64,000 bases of DNA from Nitrospirota bacterium (GTDB lineage Bacteria; Nitrospirota; Thermodesulfovibrionia; SZUA-242): the NCBI GenBank assembly GCA_016212095.1, contig JACRHH010000022.1, forward strand, positions 1 to 64,000. Reading direction: 5' to 3'. This document shows positions 52,551-60,711 of this stretch, one piece after another; positions within the stretch are counted from its first letter, which is position 1; each line of letters opens with the position of its first letter. The notes under the pieces are model-generated. The model was not told where the DNA came from, did not search any database, and worked only from the letters and a program-made list of their open reading frames with translations. A program made the position numbers and the translations under genes.

Positions 52551-53237
52551 GTGAAAATTCTGCTTGTCGAGGATGAAAAAAGCATAGCCGATTTCATCAA
52601 AAAGGGGCTGTCCGAAGAATACTATACGGTGGATTCGGCCTCGAACGGTGATGACGGTCTGAGCCTCGCCCTTGTAAACCGCTATGATCTGGTCATCCTC
52701 GACGTGATGCTTCCGGGAATTAGCGGAATCGAGCTCTGCCGCCGGATACGAAAAGAGGGAATAGCCACGCCGGTCATGATGCTTACGGCGAGGGATACGG
52801 TGAGGGACAAGGTTGCCGGACTCGACAGCGGAGCGGACGACTATATAACAAAACCTTTTTCCTTCGAGGAATTTCTGGCCAGGGTACGCGCCCTCACCAG
52901 GCGAACCCGCGATGTGGTTGTTGAACTTCGGTGCGGAAGCCTGCTGATAGATCCGCTGGCGCGAAGGGTCACCGTTGGAAACCGCGAGATCAGCTTGAGG
53001 CCGAAGGAATATTCCATACTGCACTTCCTGGTCGTGAACAAGGGCAGGGTTCTTTCACGCACCCGTATCATGGAGAATGTCTGGGGTTACGATTTCGATC
53101 CCGGAACAAACGTGGTGGATGTTCACATGAAGGCGCTGAGGGACAAGCTGGGCGAGGCTTCGGCTGCCGGTTTCATAAGAAGCGTGCGCGGCGCGGGCTA
53201 TGTAATCGATGAGCCACCGGAACTGCCTGGATCATGA
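52551..53237 (+). CDS. OmpR-family response regulator
   Basis: A 228-residue regulator. Start GTG at 52551 (GAGGA 6 bases upstream) begins KILLVEDEKSIADFIKKGL. The receiver has the acidic pair (VEDE), phosphoacceptor Asp in DLVILDVMLPG (about residue 51) and Lys in ITKPFSF. The C-terminal winged helix shows SLRPKEYSILHFLVVNKGRV and the recognition region TRIMENVWGYDFDPGTNVVDVHMKALRDK. It resembles metal- or envelope-stress regulators of the CusR/OmpR type. It pairs with the following histidine kinase and may control the octahaem lipoprotein directly downstream. Confidence 0.9.
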   Translation: MKILLVEDEKSIADFIKKGLSEEYYTVDSASNGDDGLSLALVNRYDLVILDVMLPGISGIELCRRIRKEGIATPVMMLTARDTVRDKVAGLDSGADDYITKPFSFEEFLARVRALTRRTRDVVVELRCGSLLIDPLARRVTVGNREISLRPKEYSILHFLVVNKGRVLSRTRIMENVWGYDFDPGTNVVDVHMKALRDKLGEASAAGFIRSVRGAGYVIDEPPELPGS

Positions 53238-53277
53238 TAAGGCCACCAACACGGGATTGCAGCCCGTGATAAGGCCA
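53235..53277. repeat. Palindromic insertion with 11-bp target duplication
   Basis: TGATAAGGCCA occurs at 53235-53245 and 53267-53277, flanking a 21-bp core (53246-53266) whose ends form CACGGG/CCCGTG arms with the right repeat. The first copy contains the regulator's TGA. The second creates the kinase GTG start. Removing 32 bp restores a simple ATGA stop-start overlap between regulator and kinase. Confidence 0.78.
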
Positions 53278-54492
53278 ACCGAGCGCAGGCTCGCCCTCAT
53301 CTTTACGGCCGTCGTGACAGCCTTCACGCTCCTCATCCTGTCGGTAAACTATCTCATTTTAAACAGGGCGCTGATGGAAGGAATGCGCCGGCATGTAAGG
53401 GCGGAGATCGAGAAGGACTTCATTCCGCATTACCTTGAGGGCAGCATCAGCGCAGTTGCGTCGCCCATGGAAGACGAGCACTATCAGGTGCTCGACCGTC
53501 AGGGCGCGGTAGCTGCCTTGTCCCGCGACGCAAGGCATTTCGGCCTTCAGCCGAACATGGAGCTTCTGGCTAAATCCTTCGCCGGACGCACGGAATATGA
53601 GGTCGGCGAATATCAGGATGACCGTTATCTCATCGCGTACTTCCCCCTTGACGATCAATACTCCGGCAGGATAGCCATTGCCATGGATCTGCTCGGCAAG
53701 TACATGGATGATTTCATGGAGGGCCAGCTTGTTGCGTTTCCGGGAATCATGCTGGCCGTCTATCTGGTAAGCAGGGCCCTTCTGCGTTTTGCCATGAAGC
53801 CGATTGCCGACGCATTCACATTTCAGGAAACGTTCTCCTCGAACGTCAGCCACGAGCTGCGTTCGCCGCTCACATCATTGCAGGGCAATTTCGAGGTCGC
53901 GCTTCGACGCCCGCGCCAGGCGGATGAATACCGCGAGGCGTTGGCGGTTGGCCTGAAGGAAACCGGCAGGATCATCACGGTGCTGAACAACCTGACGCTC
54001 CTTGCCTCGTCAAAGTTCAGACCGCTTGAGCTGATGAAAAGACCTGTGGACATAAAGCCCGTGATCGATGCCGCGGCAGCCGCCTTGCGGCAGGATGCGG
54101 AAGCGGCGGACATATCGGTTGCCTTCGAGGTTGAAGGCTCGGAACTTGTCTGCGCTTGCGACGAAAGCCTTGTTCGAAGGGTGATCGAAAACCTCGTTTC
54201 GAACGCCGTGAAATACACGGCGCGACATGGCCATGTCCGGATGAAAGCGGCGCGCGGGCATGGTAAGGTTGTTTTCGGAATAACCAATACCTGCGTTGGC
54301 CTGACTGCGGATGACCTGCCACATGTTTTCGCCCCCTTCTTCAGGGGAAGGAACGCGGCGGCATCCGGCGCTCAGGGGCATGGAATCGGTCTCTACGTCT
54401 CCCGATACATAATCGCTTCGCACGGCGGAGAGATGAAGGCGGAGATGGGCGAAGACGGCAGTTTCAGCGTATGGTTCTCGATTCCGGCCTGA
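53266..54492 (+). CDS. Sensor histidine kinase
   Basis: A 408-residue membrane kinase. GTG at 53266 reads VIRPTERRLALIF; the original start was probably the ATG at 53234, now separated by the inserted element. An in-frame ATG at 53209 is possible but lies inside the regulator gene. There are two membrane helices (about 9-30 and 160-180) around a periplasmic sensor domain of about 125 residues. The kinase core follows: H-box SSNVSHELRSPLT, N-box ENLVSNAVKYTA and G-box GHGIGLYVSRY. No HAMP domain is obvious. It phosphorylates the adjacent OmpR-type regulator. The stimulus is unknown; redox or metal sensing is speculative. Confidence 0.88.
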   Translation: MIRPTERRLALIFTAVVTAFTLLILSVNYLILNRALMEGMRRHVRAEIEKDFIPHYLEGSISAVASPMEDEHYQVLDRQGAVAALSRDARHFGLQPNMELLAKSFAGRTEYEVGEYQDDRYLIAYFPLDDQYSGRIAIAMDLLGKYMDDFMEGQLVAFPGIMLAVYLVSRALLRFAMKPIADAFTFQETFSSNVSHELRSPLTSLQGNFEVALRRPRQADEYREALAVGLKETGRIITVLNNLTLLASSKFRPLELMKRPVDIKPVIDAAAAALRQDAEAADISVAFEVEGSELVCACDESLVRRVIENLVSNAVKYTARHGHVRMKAARGHGKVVFGITNTCVGLTADDLPHVFAPFFRGRNAAASGAQGHGIGLYVSRYIIASHGGEMKAEMGEDGSFSVWFSIPA

Positions 54493-54590
54493 TTCCGGCC
54501 TGATTTCAGAAAATTAAGCAAATTTAATCTCCCGTTCATTCCCGCTTAATCGGCCTCACTGATAATGAATGCATCAAGGAGGTGTACTTT

Positions 54591-56039
54591 ATGACTAATT
54601 CAAAGCTGTACAATGGAACTGGATTATTGTTGTTATTGGCTTTTCTCTGCATTTTCAACATTTCATGCGCCGTCGAGACGCCCGGAGGCACGAAAACGGA
54701 AACCGACTCATCCGGCAACGATACAGAATCCTCAGACTCATCATCAGACTCATCCTCAGACTCATCCTCAGGTGAATCGGATTCGGATGATTCTTCACCT
54801 TCCACCACCGGCACTCCGCCGTCGATCTCGAATTCCGGGTATGTTGTTTTCGCCTGGAACGATCTTGGAATGCACTGTCTGAACCCCAGGTACGATCAGG
54901 CTGTAATCCTCCCGCCATACAACACGCTGGTTGCACAGGTTGTGCGAAAGGGCAATCCGCCGGAGATAGTCACGTCCGGCCTTTCAGTTGAGTACCGGAT
55001 AATCGGCAACACCTGGTCATACGGCAAGACCGATTCGTTCGGCGCTGCATTCGGCCAGTTCTGGGACAATGCCCTCTCGCTGTTCGGAATAACCCTTGAA
55101 AAGGACAAAGGACTGAACCTTGCCGACTCAGGCATTCATAACGGGCTTTCGGGGCAGATGCTTTCCAGGGGAGATTACTTCACCGTTAACGGAATACCCG
55201 TTACGCCGGTGAGCGACTCCGGAGTCTGGAACCCGTACCAGACAGCCGAAATTACGGTGAAGAACGCGACAGGCTCCATTGTGGCGCAGACTCGGACGAC
55301 AGTTCCGGTGTCTGATGAGATAAACTGCGCCAAATGCCACGGCGCGGACGCGTTCGCTGACATTCTGCAAAAGCACGACCAGATGCATGGCACGGCGCTT
55401 GTTAACAGCAAGCCGGTGCTCTGCGCAAACTGCCATGGAAGTCCGGCGCTAGGCCAGAGCGGAGCCGGGCCAACCGGGAAATATCTTTCTTACGCCATCC
55501 ACAACTCCCATGCCGGAAGGGGCGCAGGATGTTACGACTGCCATCCCGGAACCAATACCAGGTGCAACAGAAGTTCAGCCCATGCCGCATCCGACGGAAA
55601 CTGCGTCGCCTGTCATGGCACCATGGCTGAACTGGCCGGTTCCATCGCGTCCGGCACGCGAATTCCGTGGGCCGGAGAGCCGAAATGCTTCACATGCCAT
55701 AACGTAAGCGGCGTCGATACCGGAAGCACGCTTTACAAGGATGCACGGGGTCACGGGAACCTCTTCTGCGCCGGATGCCACGGAAGCCCGCACGCCATGG
55801 TTCCCACAACACAGGCTTCGGACAACTATCAGGCGATCCAGTATCAGGGCAAGGCGAAGACCATCGGAAGCTGCGGAGCCTGCCATTCGGGATCGAGGGG
55901 CGTTGACAATATTTCCGAATTCGCCGAAGAACATGGCGGCGCGAATCCGGAGCACACCAATGCATGTCACATCTGCCATACATCGGTATCGACGGATACC
56001 GCCAGATGGCCGCACGCCTTTGGCTGGAAAAACCGGTAA
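54591..56039 (+). CDS. Octahaem c-type cytochrome lipoprotein
   Basis: A 482-residue lipoprotein. AAGGAGGTG lies 6 bases upstream of ATG 54591. The lipobox is FNISC. An Asp/Ser-rich linker (about residues 38-68, SDSSSDSSSD-type repeats) is followed by a beta-rich domain opening YVVFAWNDLGMHCLNPRYDQ and the haem domain with eight CXXCH motifs: CAKCH, CANCH, CYDCH, CVACH, CFTCH, CAGCH, CGACH and CHICH. The FAWNDLGMHC domain is met in cytochromes of metal-reducing Deltaproteobacteria. It probably sits on the outer membrane and moves electrons. It directly follows the two-component system, which may control it. Confidence 0.9.
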   Translation: MTNSKLYNGTGLLLLLAFLCIFNISCAVETPGGTKTETDSSGNDTESSDSSSDSSSDSSSGESDSDDSSPSTTGTPPSISNSGYVVFAWNDLGMHCLNPRYDQAVILPPYNTLVAQVVRKGNPPEIVTSGLSVEYRIIGNTWSYGKTDSFGAAFGQFWDNALSLFGITLEKDKGLNLADSGIHNGLSGQMLSRGDYFTVNGIPVTPVSDSGVWNPYQTAEITVKNATGSIVAQTRTTVPVSDEINCAKCHGADAFADILQKHDQMHGTALVNSKPVLCANCHGSPALGQSGAGPTGKYLSYAIHNSHAGRGAGCYDCHPGTNTRCNRSSAHAASDGNCVACHGTMAELAGSIASGTRIPWAGEPKCFTCHNVSGVDTGSTLYKDARGHGNLFCAGCHGSPHAMVPTTQASDNYQAIQYQGKAKTIGSCGACHSGSRGVDNISEFAEEHGGANPEHTNACHICHTSVSTDTARWPHAFGWKNR

Positions 56040-56095
56040 GGCTGATTTGACCCCATAATTGTATGGCAACACGCTTTTAATGTATATTTGCTCTC

Positions 56096-58969
56096 GTGAA
56101 ACGATGGGGGATTACGCTTCTGACAATAGCCATGCTGCTTGCTGCTTCATCGGCGCATGGCGCTCAGATCGATCCCTCATTTCGTTTTTCGACCATCGAC
56201 ACCCCGCATTTTCATATCCACTATCATCAGGGGCTTGATCAGACCGCAAGCCGCGCTGCTGAGATAGCCGAAGAGGCTTTCGCCCGTCTTACACCGGCGC
56301 TCGGATGGACTCCGACGGAGCGGACGCATATCGTTTTGGTGGATAACACCGACTTCGCAAACGGATTCGCCACGCCGCTTCCTTACAATATTATATATAT
56401 CTTCCCGGTTCAGCCGATGGCCGACATGCCGGTTGGAGTATACGACGACTGGTTGCGGCTCGTTATCACGCACGAATACGCGCATATTCTTACGACGGAC
56501 ACCACCAGAGGCTATTCGTCGTTCATGCGGCGCGTCTTCGGCAGAACCATGCCCGGAGCCGACTGGCTGTCGTTCACGATGTTTCTTGCAACCGCGCCGC
56601 CGAATCTTTTCCTTCCGCCGTGGTGGCTTGAAGGCGCGGCAACGTGGGCGGAAACGGAATTTGCCGAAGGAGGCAGGGGCGGCGGCGCGTATTTCGACAT
56701 GGTTTACAGGATGGCGGTGCTTGAAAGCAATCTGCCGTCGGTGGACAGGATAAACGGCGAAATGCCGGACATGCCAGGCCGGGAGATCCCGTATCTGTAC
56801 GGCTACGCCATGCAGCGGTATCTTTCGGGCAGATACGGCAAGGATGCCGTTTCCAGGCTGAACATCGCCCACGCCGGACGCCCGCCCTACTTCATCAGCG
56901 GCGCGGCTGACAACCTTTTCAATAAAGACTACGAGGAATTGTTCCGGGAGATGCTCGACGATCTGAAGAAGTCGCAGAACGCGAAATTTGCGGCGCTCAG
57001 GAAGATGCCGTTCACCAAAACCGGGCCGCTGGCTGTTGCCGGTGAAAAACTCGGCCCGCCACGGTTTTCTCCGGACGGTAGGCTGCTTGCCATGGTTCGG
57101 CGCGATCCGCACAGCCACGGCGGCATTGCGGTCATCGACACAACCACGATGTCAGAGCGAGCGTTCATCCGCAAGCTGCCGTCAGACGGCAGCATCTCGT
57201 GGTCGCCGGACGGAACGCGCATCTACTTCACGCAGGGCGAGCTTGCCGGATGGAATCTGTATCAGGACTTGTACGCCGCCGATATTAACTCCGGACATAT
57301 AACACGCCTGACCGAAAACATGCGCGTGAAGGATGCCGAACTATCGCGCGACGGCTCGATGTTCGTCTTCGTGAAGGTGCAGGCCGAAACGCAATCGCTG
57401 ATGACCATGAAGGCGGGCGGCTCCGGCGCGGGCGGGGTCGGCGCTAAAGAGCTTGCGGCCTTTCCCGGCTCCCGCGTTTCGAATCCGCGATGGTCGCCGG
57501 ACGGCAGACGAATTGTTTACGCGCTCAAGACCGGCAAGGGAAGCGCGCTCAAGGTTATAGACATTACAGCCGGAAGCGTAGAAACACTGATCGATGACGG
57601 CAATGAAAACAATCATCCGGCGTGGTCGCCGGACGGCGCTTTCGTGCTCTTCACCTCCGACAAGACAGGCGTTTTCAACCTTTTCGCGAAATCGCTTGCG
57701 GACGGTTCGATCCGGCAGATGACGCATATCGCGGGCGGCGCGTTTCATCCGGCTGTATCGCCGGACGGCAAGCGGATTTTCTTCTCGTCATATCACTCGA
57801 AAGCGATTCGGATTGAACAGATGGCGTTCGATCCGGCCACTTGGCTGGCCGGAAACAGCCCGTCGATAAAAAACAGCGCCAAGGTTGTGCCATTGCCGGA
57901 CGGCCCGAAACAGGAGAAGGCTCCGGCATCTACCCCAAGGGAATATTCGTCGCTGGAAAGCGTGATGCCGCGCTTCTGGCTGCCGACCGCGAAACTCGAT
58001 CACGCCGGGCCGGTTTACGGCGCGTTCACGGCAGGCCAGGATCTGCTCGGCTATCACACCTACACGCTCGAAGCCGGAAGAGGGCTGGACGGCGACACCT
58101 ATTATCTTGCCGATTACGTTTTCGACAGGTATTACCCCACGGTGCATATTTCCGCTTTCGCCCAGCCGGTGGTCTACACCGACTTCGACGCGAAAAACCG
58201 GCGTTCTCTTTATGAAAAGCAGACCGAATTCGGGGCCACTGTCACGCTTCCGCTTGCAAAACTCGAAACCTCATGGGCGTTCATCTTCGGATGGCATTTC
58301 AGGCATCAGGAGAGGCTGGCCGGAACTGTTGACGTTTTCGAGGGAAATCGCGGGCATCTGACAGCCGGAATTCTGTTTGACAACTCGCTCCAGTATCCTT
58401 ACTCGATAAGCAGGGAGGAAGGGCGGACAAGTTCGCTTACGCTCAGGCATTACACCGCGGCGTTCGGCAGCGATGTCGATTCCGGTGAGCTTGTCGCGTC
58501 TGACGAGGAGCATTTCCGCCTGATCGGACACGGCGTTTTATATGGCCGCGTGAAGGCCGCCACATCGTGGGGCGATGTGATTCCGCAGCAGGCGTTTCGC
58601 ATGGGCGGCGATCCGGCGCAAAATCTTGCCTTCCCGCTTCGCGGTTTTCCCGCCGGATACCGGACTGGGCGTCAAGCAGGGATCGTAACCGCCGAAGCGA
58701 GGTATCCGCTTGCGTGGTTGTTCGAAGGATTCGGCACGAAACCGTTTTTCCTGAACAACATTCATGTCGTCCCGTTCGTTGACGCAGGAAATGTCTGGAA
58801 CGACGGAGGCGTTTCCACAAACAACGCCGACTTTGGCGTGGGCGTTGAGATGCGCCTGAACGCGGTTATCGGATACCACCTGGAGATCACACCGGCGTTC
58901 GGCATCGCGCGGGGCGTCACAAAAGGCGGCGAGACACAGGCATACATCACGATATACGCACCGCTGTAG
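56096..58969 (+). CDS. Secreted/outer-membrane peptidase-propeller-barrel protein
   Basis: A 957-residue protein starting at GTG 56096. After the signal peptide (LLTIAMLLAASSAHGA) comes a gluzincin-type metallopeptidase domain: ITHEYAHIL with HExxH-like HEYAH (about residue 127) and the third ligand region WWLEGAATW. A TolB-like beta-propeller follows (PD40/WD40-like repeats with FSPDGRLL, SWSPDGTRI, RWSPDGRRI, AWSPDGAFV and AVSPDGKRI). The C-terminal third is an Omp85/surface-antigen-like beta-barrel (FRMGGDPAQNLAFPLRGFPAG) ending in the sorting-type signature AYITIYAPL. It lies 56 bases after the cytochrome gene. The cysteine-free fold and barrel suggest an outer-membrane anchored enzyme. 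Substrate and catalysis are unproven. Confidence 0.8.
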   Translation: MKRWGITLLTIAMLLAASSAHGAQIDPSFRFSTIDTPHFHIHYHQGLDQTASRAAEIAEEAFARLTPALGWTPTERTHIVLVDNTDFANGFATPLPYNIIYIFPVQPMADMPVGVYDDWLRLVITHEYAHILTTDTTRGYSSFMRRVFGRTMPGADWLSFTMFLATAPPNLFLPPWWLEGAATWAETEFAEGGRGGGAYFDMVYRMAVLESNLPSVDRINGEMPDMPGREIPYLYGYAMQRYLSGRYGKDAVSRLNIAHAGRPPYFISGAADNLFNKDYEELFREMLDDLKKSQNAKFAALRKMPFTKTGPLAVAGEKLGPPRFSPDGRLLAMVRRDPHSHGGIAVIDTTTMSERAFIRKLPSDGSISWSPDGTRIYFTQGELAGWNLYQDLYAADINSGHITRLTENMRVKDAELSRDGSMFVFVKVQAETQSLMTMKAGGSGAGGVGAKELAAFPGSRVSNPRWSPDGRRIVYALKTGKGSALKVIDITAGSVETLIDDGNENNHPAWSPDGAFVLFTSDKTGVFNLFAKSLADGSIRQMTHIAGGAFHPAVSPDGKRIFFSSYHSKAIRIEQMAFDPATWLAGNSPSIKNSAKVVPLPDGPKQEKAPASTPREYSSLESVMPRFWLPTAKLDHAGPVYGAFTAGQDLLGYHTYTLEAGRGLDGDTYYLADYVFDRYYPTVHISAFAQPVVYTDFDAKNRRSLYEKQTEFGATVTLPLAKLETSWAFIFGWHFRHQERLAGTVDVFEGNRGHLTAGILFDNSLQYPYSISREEGRTSSLTLRHYTAAFGSDVDSGELVASDEEHFRLIGHGVLYGRVKAATSWGDVIPQQAFRMGGDPAQNLAFPLRGFPAGYRTGRQAGIVTAEARYPLAWLFEGFGTKPFFLNNIHVVPFVDAGNVWNDGGVSTNNADFGVGVEMRLNAVIGYHLEITPAFGIARGVTKGGETQAYITIYAPL

Positions 58970-58977
58970 TATAATTT
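58964..58977 (+). repeat. 14-bp direct repeat, left of hicBA
   Basis: CTGTAGTATAATTT spans the stop codon of the peptidase-barrel gene (TAG) and includes a TATAAT (58970-58975) that could be a -10 for hicBA. An identical copy lies at 59418-59431. Confidence 0.85.
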
Positions 58978-59008
58978 TTGCAAGGTTTTCAACAAGGAGA
59001 TCAACACC

Positions 59009-59221
59009 ATGAATGCAACTTATACCGCCGTAATCAAACAAGATGCCGATTGGTGGATTGGCTGGATTGAAGAAGTATCGGGCGTTAATTGTCAGGAGTC
59101 TTCGCGTGAAAAACTTATTAAGTCGCTTCAGGAAACCTTGGCTGAGGCAATCGCTTTAAACCGGGCGGATGCGCTGGAATCTGTCGGTGACAATTTTGAA
59201 GAGCTATCCATCGCCGTATGA
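59009..59221 (+). CDS. hicB: HicB-type antitoxin
   Basis: A 70-residue HicB-fold protein: MNATYTAVIKQDADWWIGWI, then EEVSGVNCQESSREKLIKSL and a helical LAEAIALNRADA. It has no C-terminal DNA-binding domain in this short form. It lies before hicA and overlaps it by 4 bases (ATGA), the reversed order seen in short chromosomal hicBA modules. AAGGAG precedes its ATG. It neutralises HicA by burying its active site, by family precedent. Confidence 0.85.
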   Translation: MNATYTAVIKQDADWWIGWIEEVSGVNCQESSREKLIKSLQETLAEAIALNRADALESVGDNFEELSIAV

Positions 59222-59412
59222 AGCGGCGAGACTTACTGGCACATCTCACCGCAAATGGCTGTGCATTACTCCGCGAAGGTGGCAACCACTCATGGTGGCG
59301 TCATATAAGCACAAACAGACGAAGCTCTGTCCCAAGGCACAATGAAGTCAATAATTACTTGGCTGTTAAAATCTGTCGCGACCTTGGCATCCCGGAGCCA
59401 AAGAAATTCTAG
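59218..59412 (+). CDS. hicA: HicA mRNA interferase toxin
   Basis: A 64-residue dsRBD-like toxin: MKRRDLLAHLTANGCALLRE, the catalytic His in GGNHSWW, and the end VPRHNEVNNYLAVKICRDLG-IPEP. It cuts mRNA and tmRNA independently of ribosomes in the known family. The usual G-x-H is intact, so it should be active. It overlaps hicB by ATGA. The two-gene cassette is flanked by identical 14-bp repeats, indicating insertion between the barrel-protein gene and the ATP-grasp gene. Confidence 0.88.
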   Translation: MKRRDLLAHLTANGCALLREGGNHSWWRHISTNRRSSVPRHNEVNNYLAVKICRDLGIPEPKKF

Positions 59413-59417
59413 CCCTC

Positions 59418-59431
59418 TGTAGTATAATTTA
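59418..59431 (+). repeat. 14-bp direct repeat, right of hicBA
   Basis: Exact copy of 58964-58977 (CTGTAGTATAATTT), six bases after the hicA stop. It again includes TATAAT (59424-59429), perhaps now the -10 of the following ATP-grasp gene. Confidence 0.85.
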
Positions 59432-59464
59432 CAGCTTGTTCATCTTTACTTCAGGAGTATTTCG

Positions 59465-60571
59465 TTGAAAATAGGACTCGCTTACGATCTGCGGAGCCAG
59501 TACCGCGACATAGGTTATTCCGAGGACGAGATCGCGGGTTTCGACATAGACGAAACCGTGGAAGCGGTCGAATCCGCCGTCAGCAGCCTCGGCCACGATG
59601 CCGCCCGAATAGGCAATGTGTTCGATCTTGTCGGCAAGCTTGCTTCCGGCGAGAGGTGGGACATGGTCTTCAACATGGCCATCGGGCTTCACGGCAGAAA
59701 CCGTGAACAACAGGTTCCGGCGATTCTTGAATCCCATAACATTGCTTACACTTTCAGCGATCCGCGTTCGCTTGCGCTTGCAACGGACAAGGCAATCGCC
59801 AAGGCGCTGGTCAGGAACGCCGGGGTAGCAACGTCGGACTTTATTGTCGTTCGGTCGCCGGACGAGCTTGACGACGCCGCATGGCAGGAACGGTTCGAGG
59901 CCGCTTTCCCGAAAAATCCGTTCATTCTGTTCAAGCGCAAGGGCGGAAATGACGAGATTGAGCATCCGTACCCCCTGTTCGTGAAGCCGCTTGCGGAAAG
60001 GCGCGGCAAAGGTGTTTCGGCCCGTTCAATTGTCAGGAACGATATCGATCTGAAGCGGCAGATAACGAACGTCTGCTTCACCTGCAATCAGCCGGTTATC
60101 GTCGAGCGTTATCTGCCCGGACGGGAATTCGCCGTCGGCATGTTCGGCACAGGCGAGAGCGCAAGGGTGGCGGGAATGGTTGAAACTGTTTACGAGAGTT
60201 CATCGGCCGGCAAGGTTGAATTTGCGAAGGTCAAAGACAGGGAAATCATTTCACGGGCATCTTCGGCGGCGCTGGAGGCATGGAAAACCCTGGAGTGCCG
60301 CGACGCCGGGGTGGTTGAACTTCGGGAGGATGCCTCCGGGCGGCTTCAGTTCATCGAGATAAACGCCATTCCGTGCTTCCATCCGGCAAACGGCGCGCTT
60401 CCCAATATATGCCTGATGAACAAGGCCGGATATGCAGGATTTATTTCCGCGGTCATCGAAGCTGCCATCGAACGAACTGTGGTGAAAAAGGCGGTCAGTC
60501 CGTTCAGTTTCAAAAGCGGCCCGGCTGAAACCGGTAAAGTGAAACGCACGGGCTGGCGTTCATTCACCTGA
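59465..60571 (+). CDS. D-Ala-D-Ala-ligase-like ATP-grasp enzyme
   Basis: A 368-residue ATP-grasp ligase with TTG start (GGAG 9 bases upstream). The N-terminal substrate region contains VFNMAIGLHGRNREQQVPAI, the conserved Ddl-like phrase (GLxGxxREAQVPALLE). The central ATP-binding part includes PLFVKPLAERRGKGVSARSI with Lys, and the metal-binding end is VVELREDASGRLQFIEINAI then PCFHP. D-Ala-D-Ala ligases join D-alanines for the cell wall, but this branch also includes peptide ligases of unknown substrate. The C-terminal about 35 residues are basic and unlike the core. No cell-wall gene flanks it, so substrate is uncertain. Confidence 0.75.
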   Translation: MKIGLAYDLRSQYRDIGYSEDEIAGFDIDETVEAVESAVSSLGHDAARIGNVFDLVGKLASGERWDMVFNMAIGLHGRNREQQVPAILESHNIAYTFSDPRSLALATDKAIAKALVRNAGVATSDFIVVRSPDELDDAAWQERFEAAFPKNPFILFKRKGGNDEIEHPYPLFVKPLAERRGKGVSARSIVRNDIDLKRQITNVCFTCNQPVIVERYLPGREFAVGMFGTGESARVAGMVETVYESSSAGKVEFAKVKDREIISRASSAALEAWKTLECRDAGVVELREDASGRLQFIEINAIPCFHPANGALPNICLMNKAGYAGFISAVIEAAIERTVVKKAVSPFSFKSGPAETGKVKRTGWRSFT

Positions 60572-60623
60572 TACCGGATACGGCACCTGATACCGGATAC
60601 GGGGCCCCTGATACCGGATACGG
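60565..60623 (+). repeat. Three 17-19-bp direct repeats at the end of the ATP-grasp gene
   Basis: CCTGATACCGGATACGG occurs three times (beginning near 60567, 60586 and 60607; periods 19 and 21). The first copy includes the gene's TGA stop. It is a tandem slippage product or short element; 60624-60711 holds only a palindrome. Confidence 0.8.
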
Positions 60624-60656
60624 ACGATCTAGCCAGTGATCCGCCTGGTGGACGGA

Positions 60657-60668
60657 ACGAACGTTCGT
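60657..60668. repeat. Perfect 12-bp palindrome
   Basis: ACGAACGTTCGT lies in the gap between the convergent ATP-grasp gene and the ABC operon, possibly part of a small element that starts with the GGACGGAACGA sequence. Confidence 0.45.
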
Positions 60669-60711
60669 GCTCCCGTGCTCCATGGAATAGCGCTTTCGGC
60701 GTCGGTTCACC

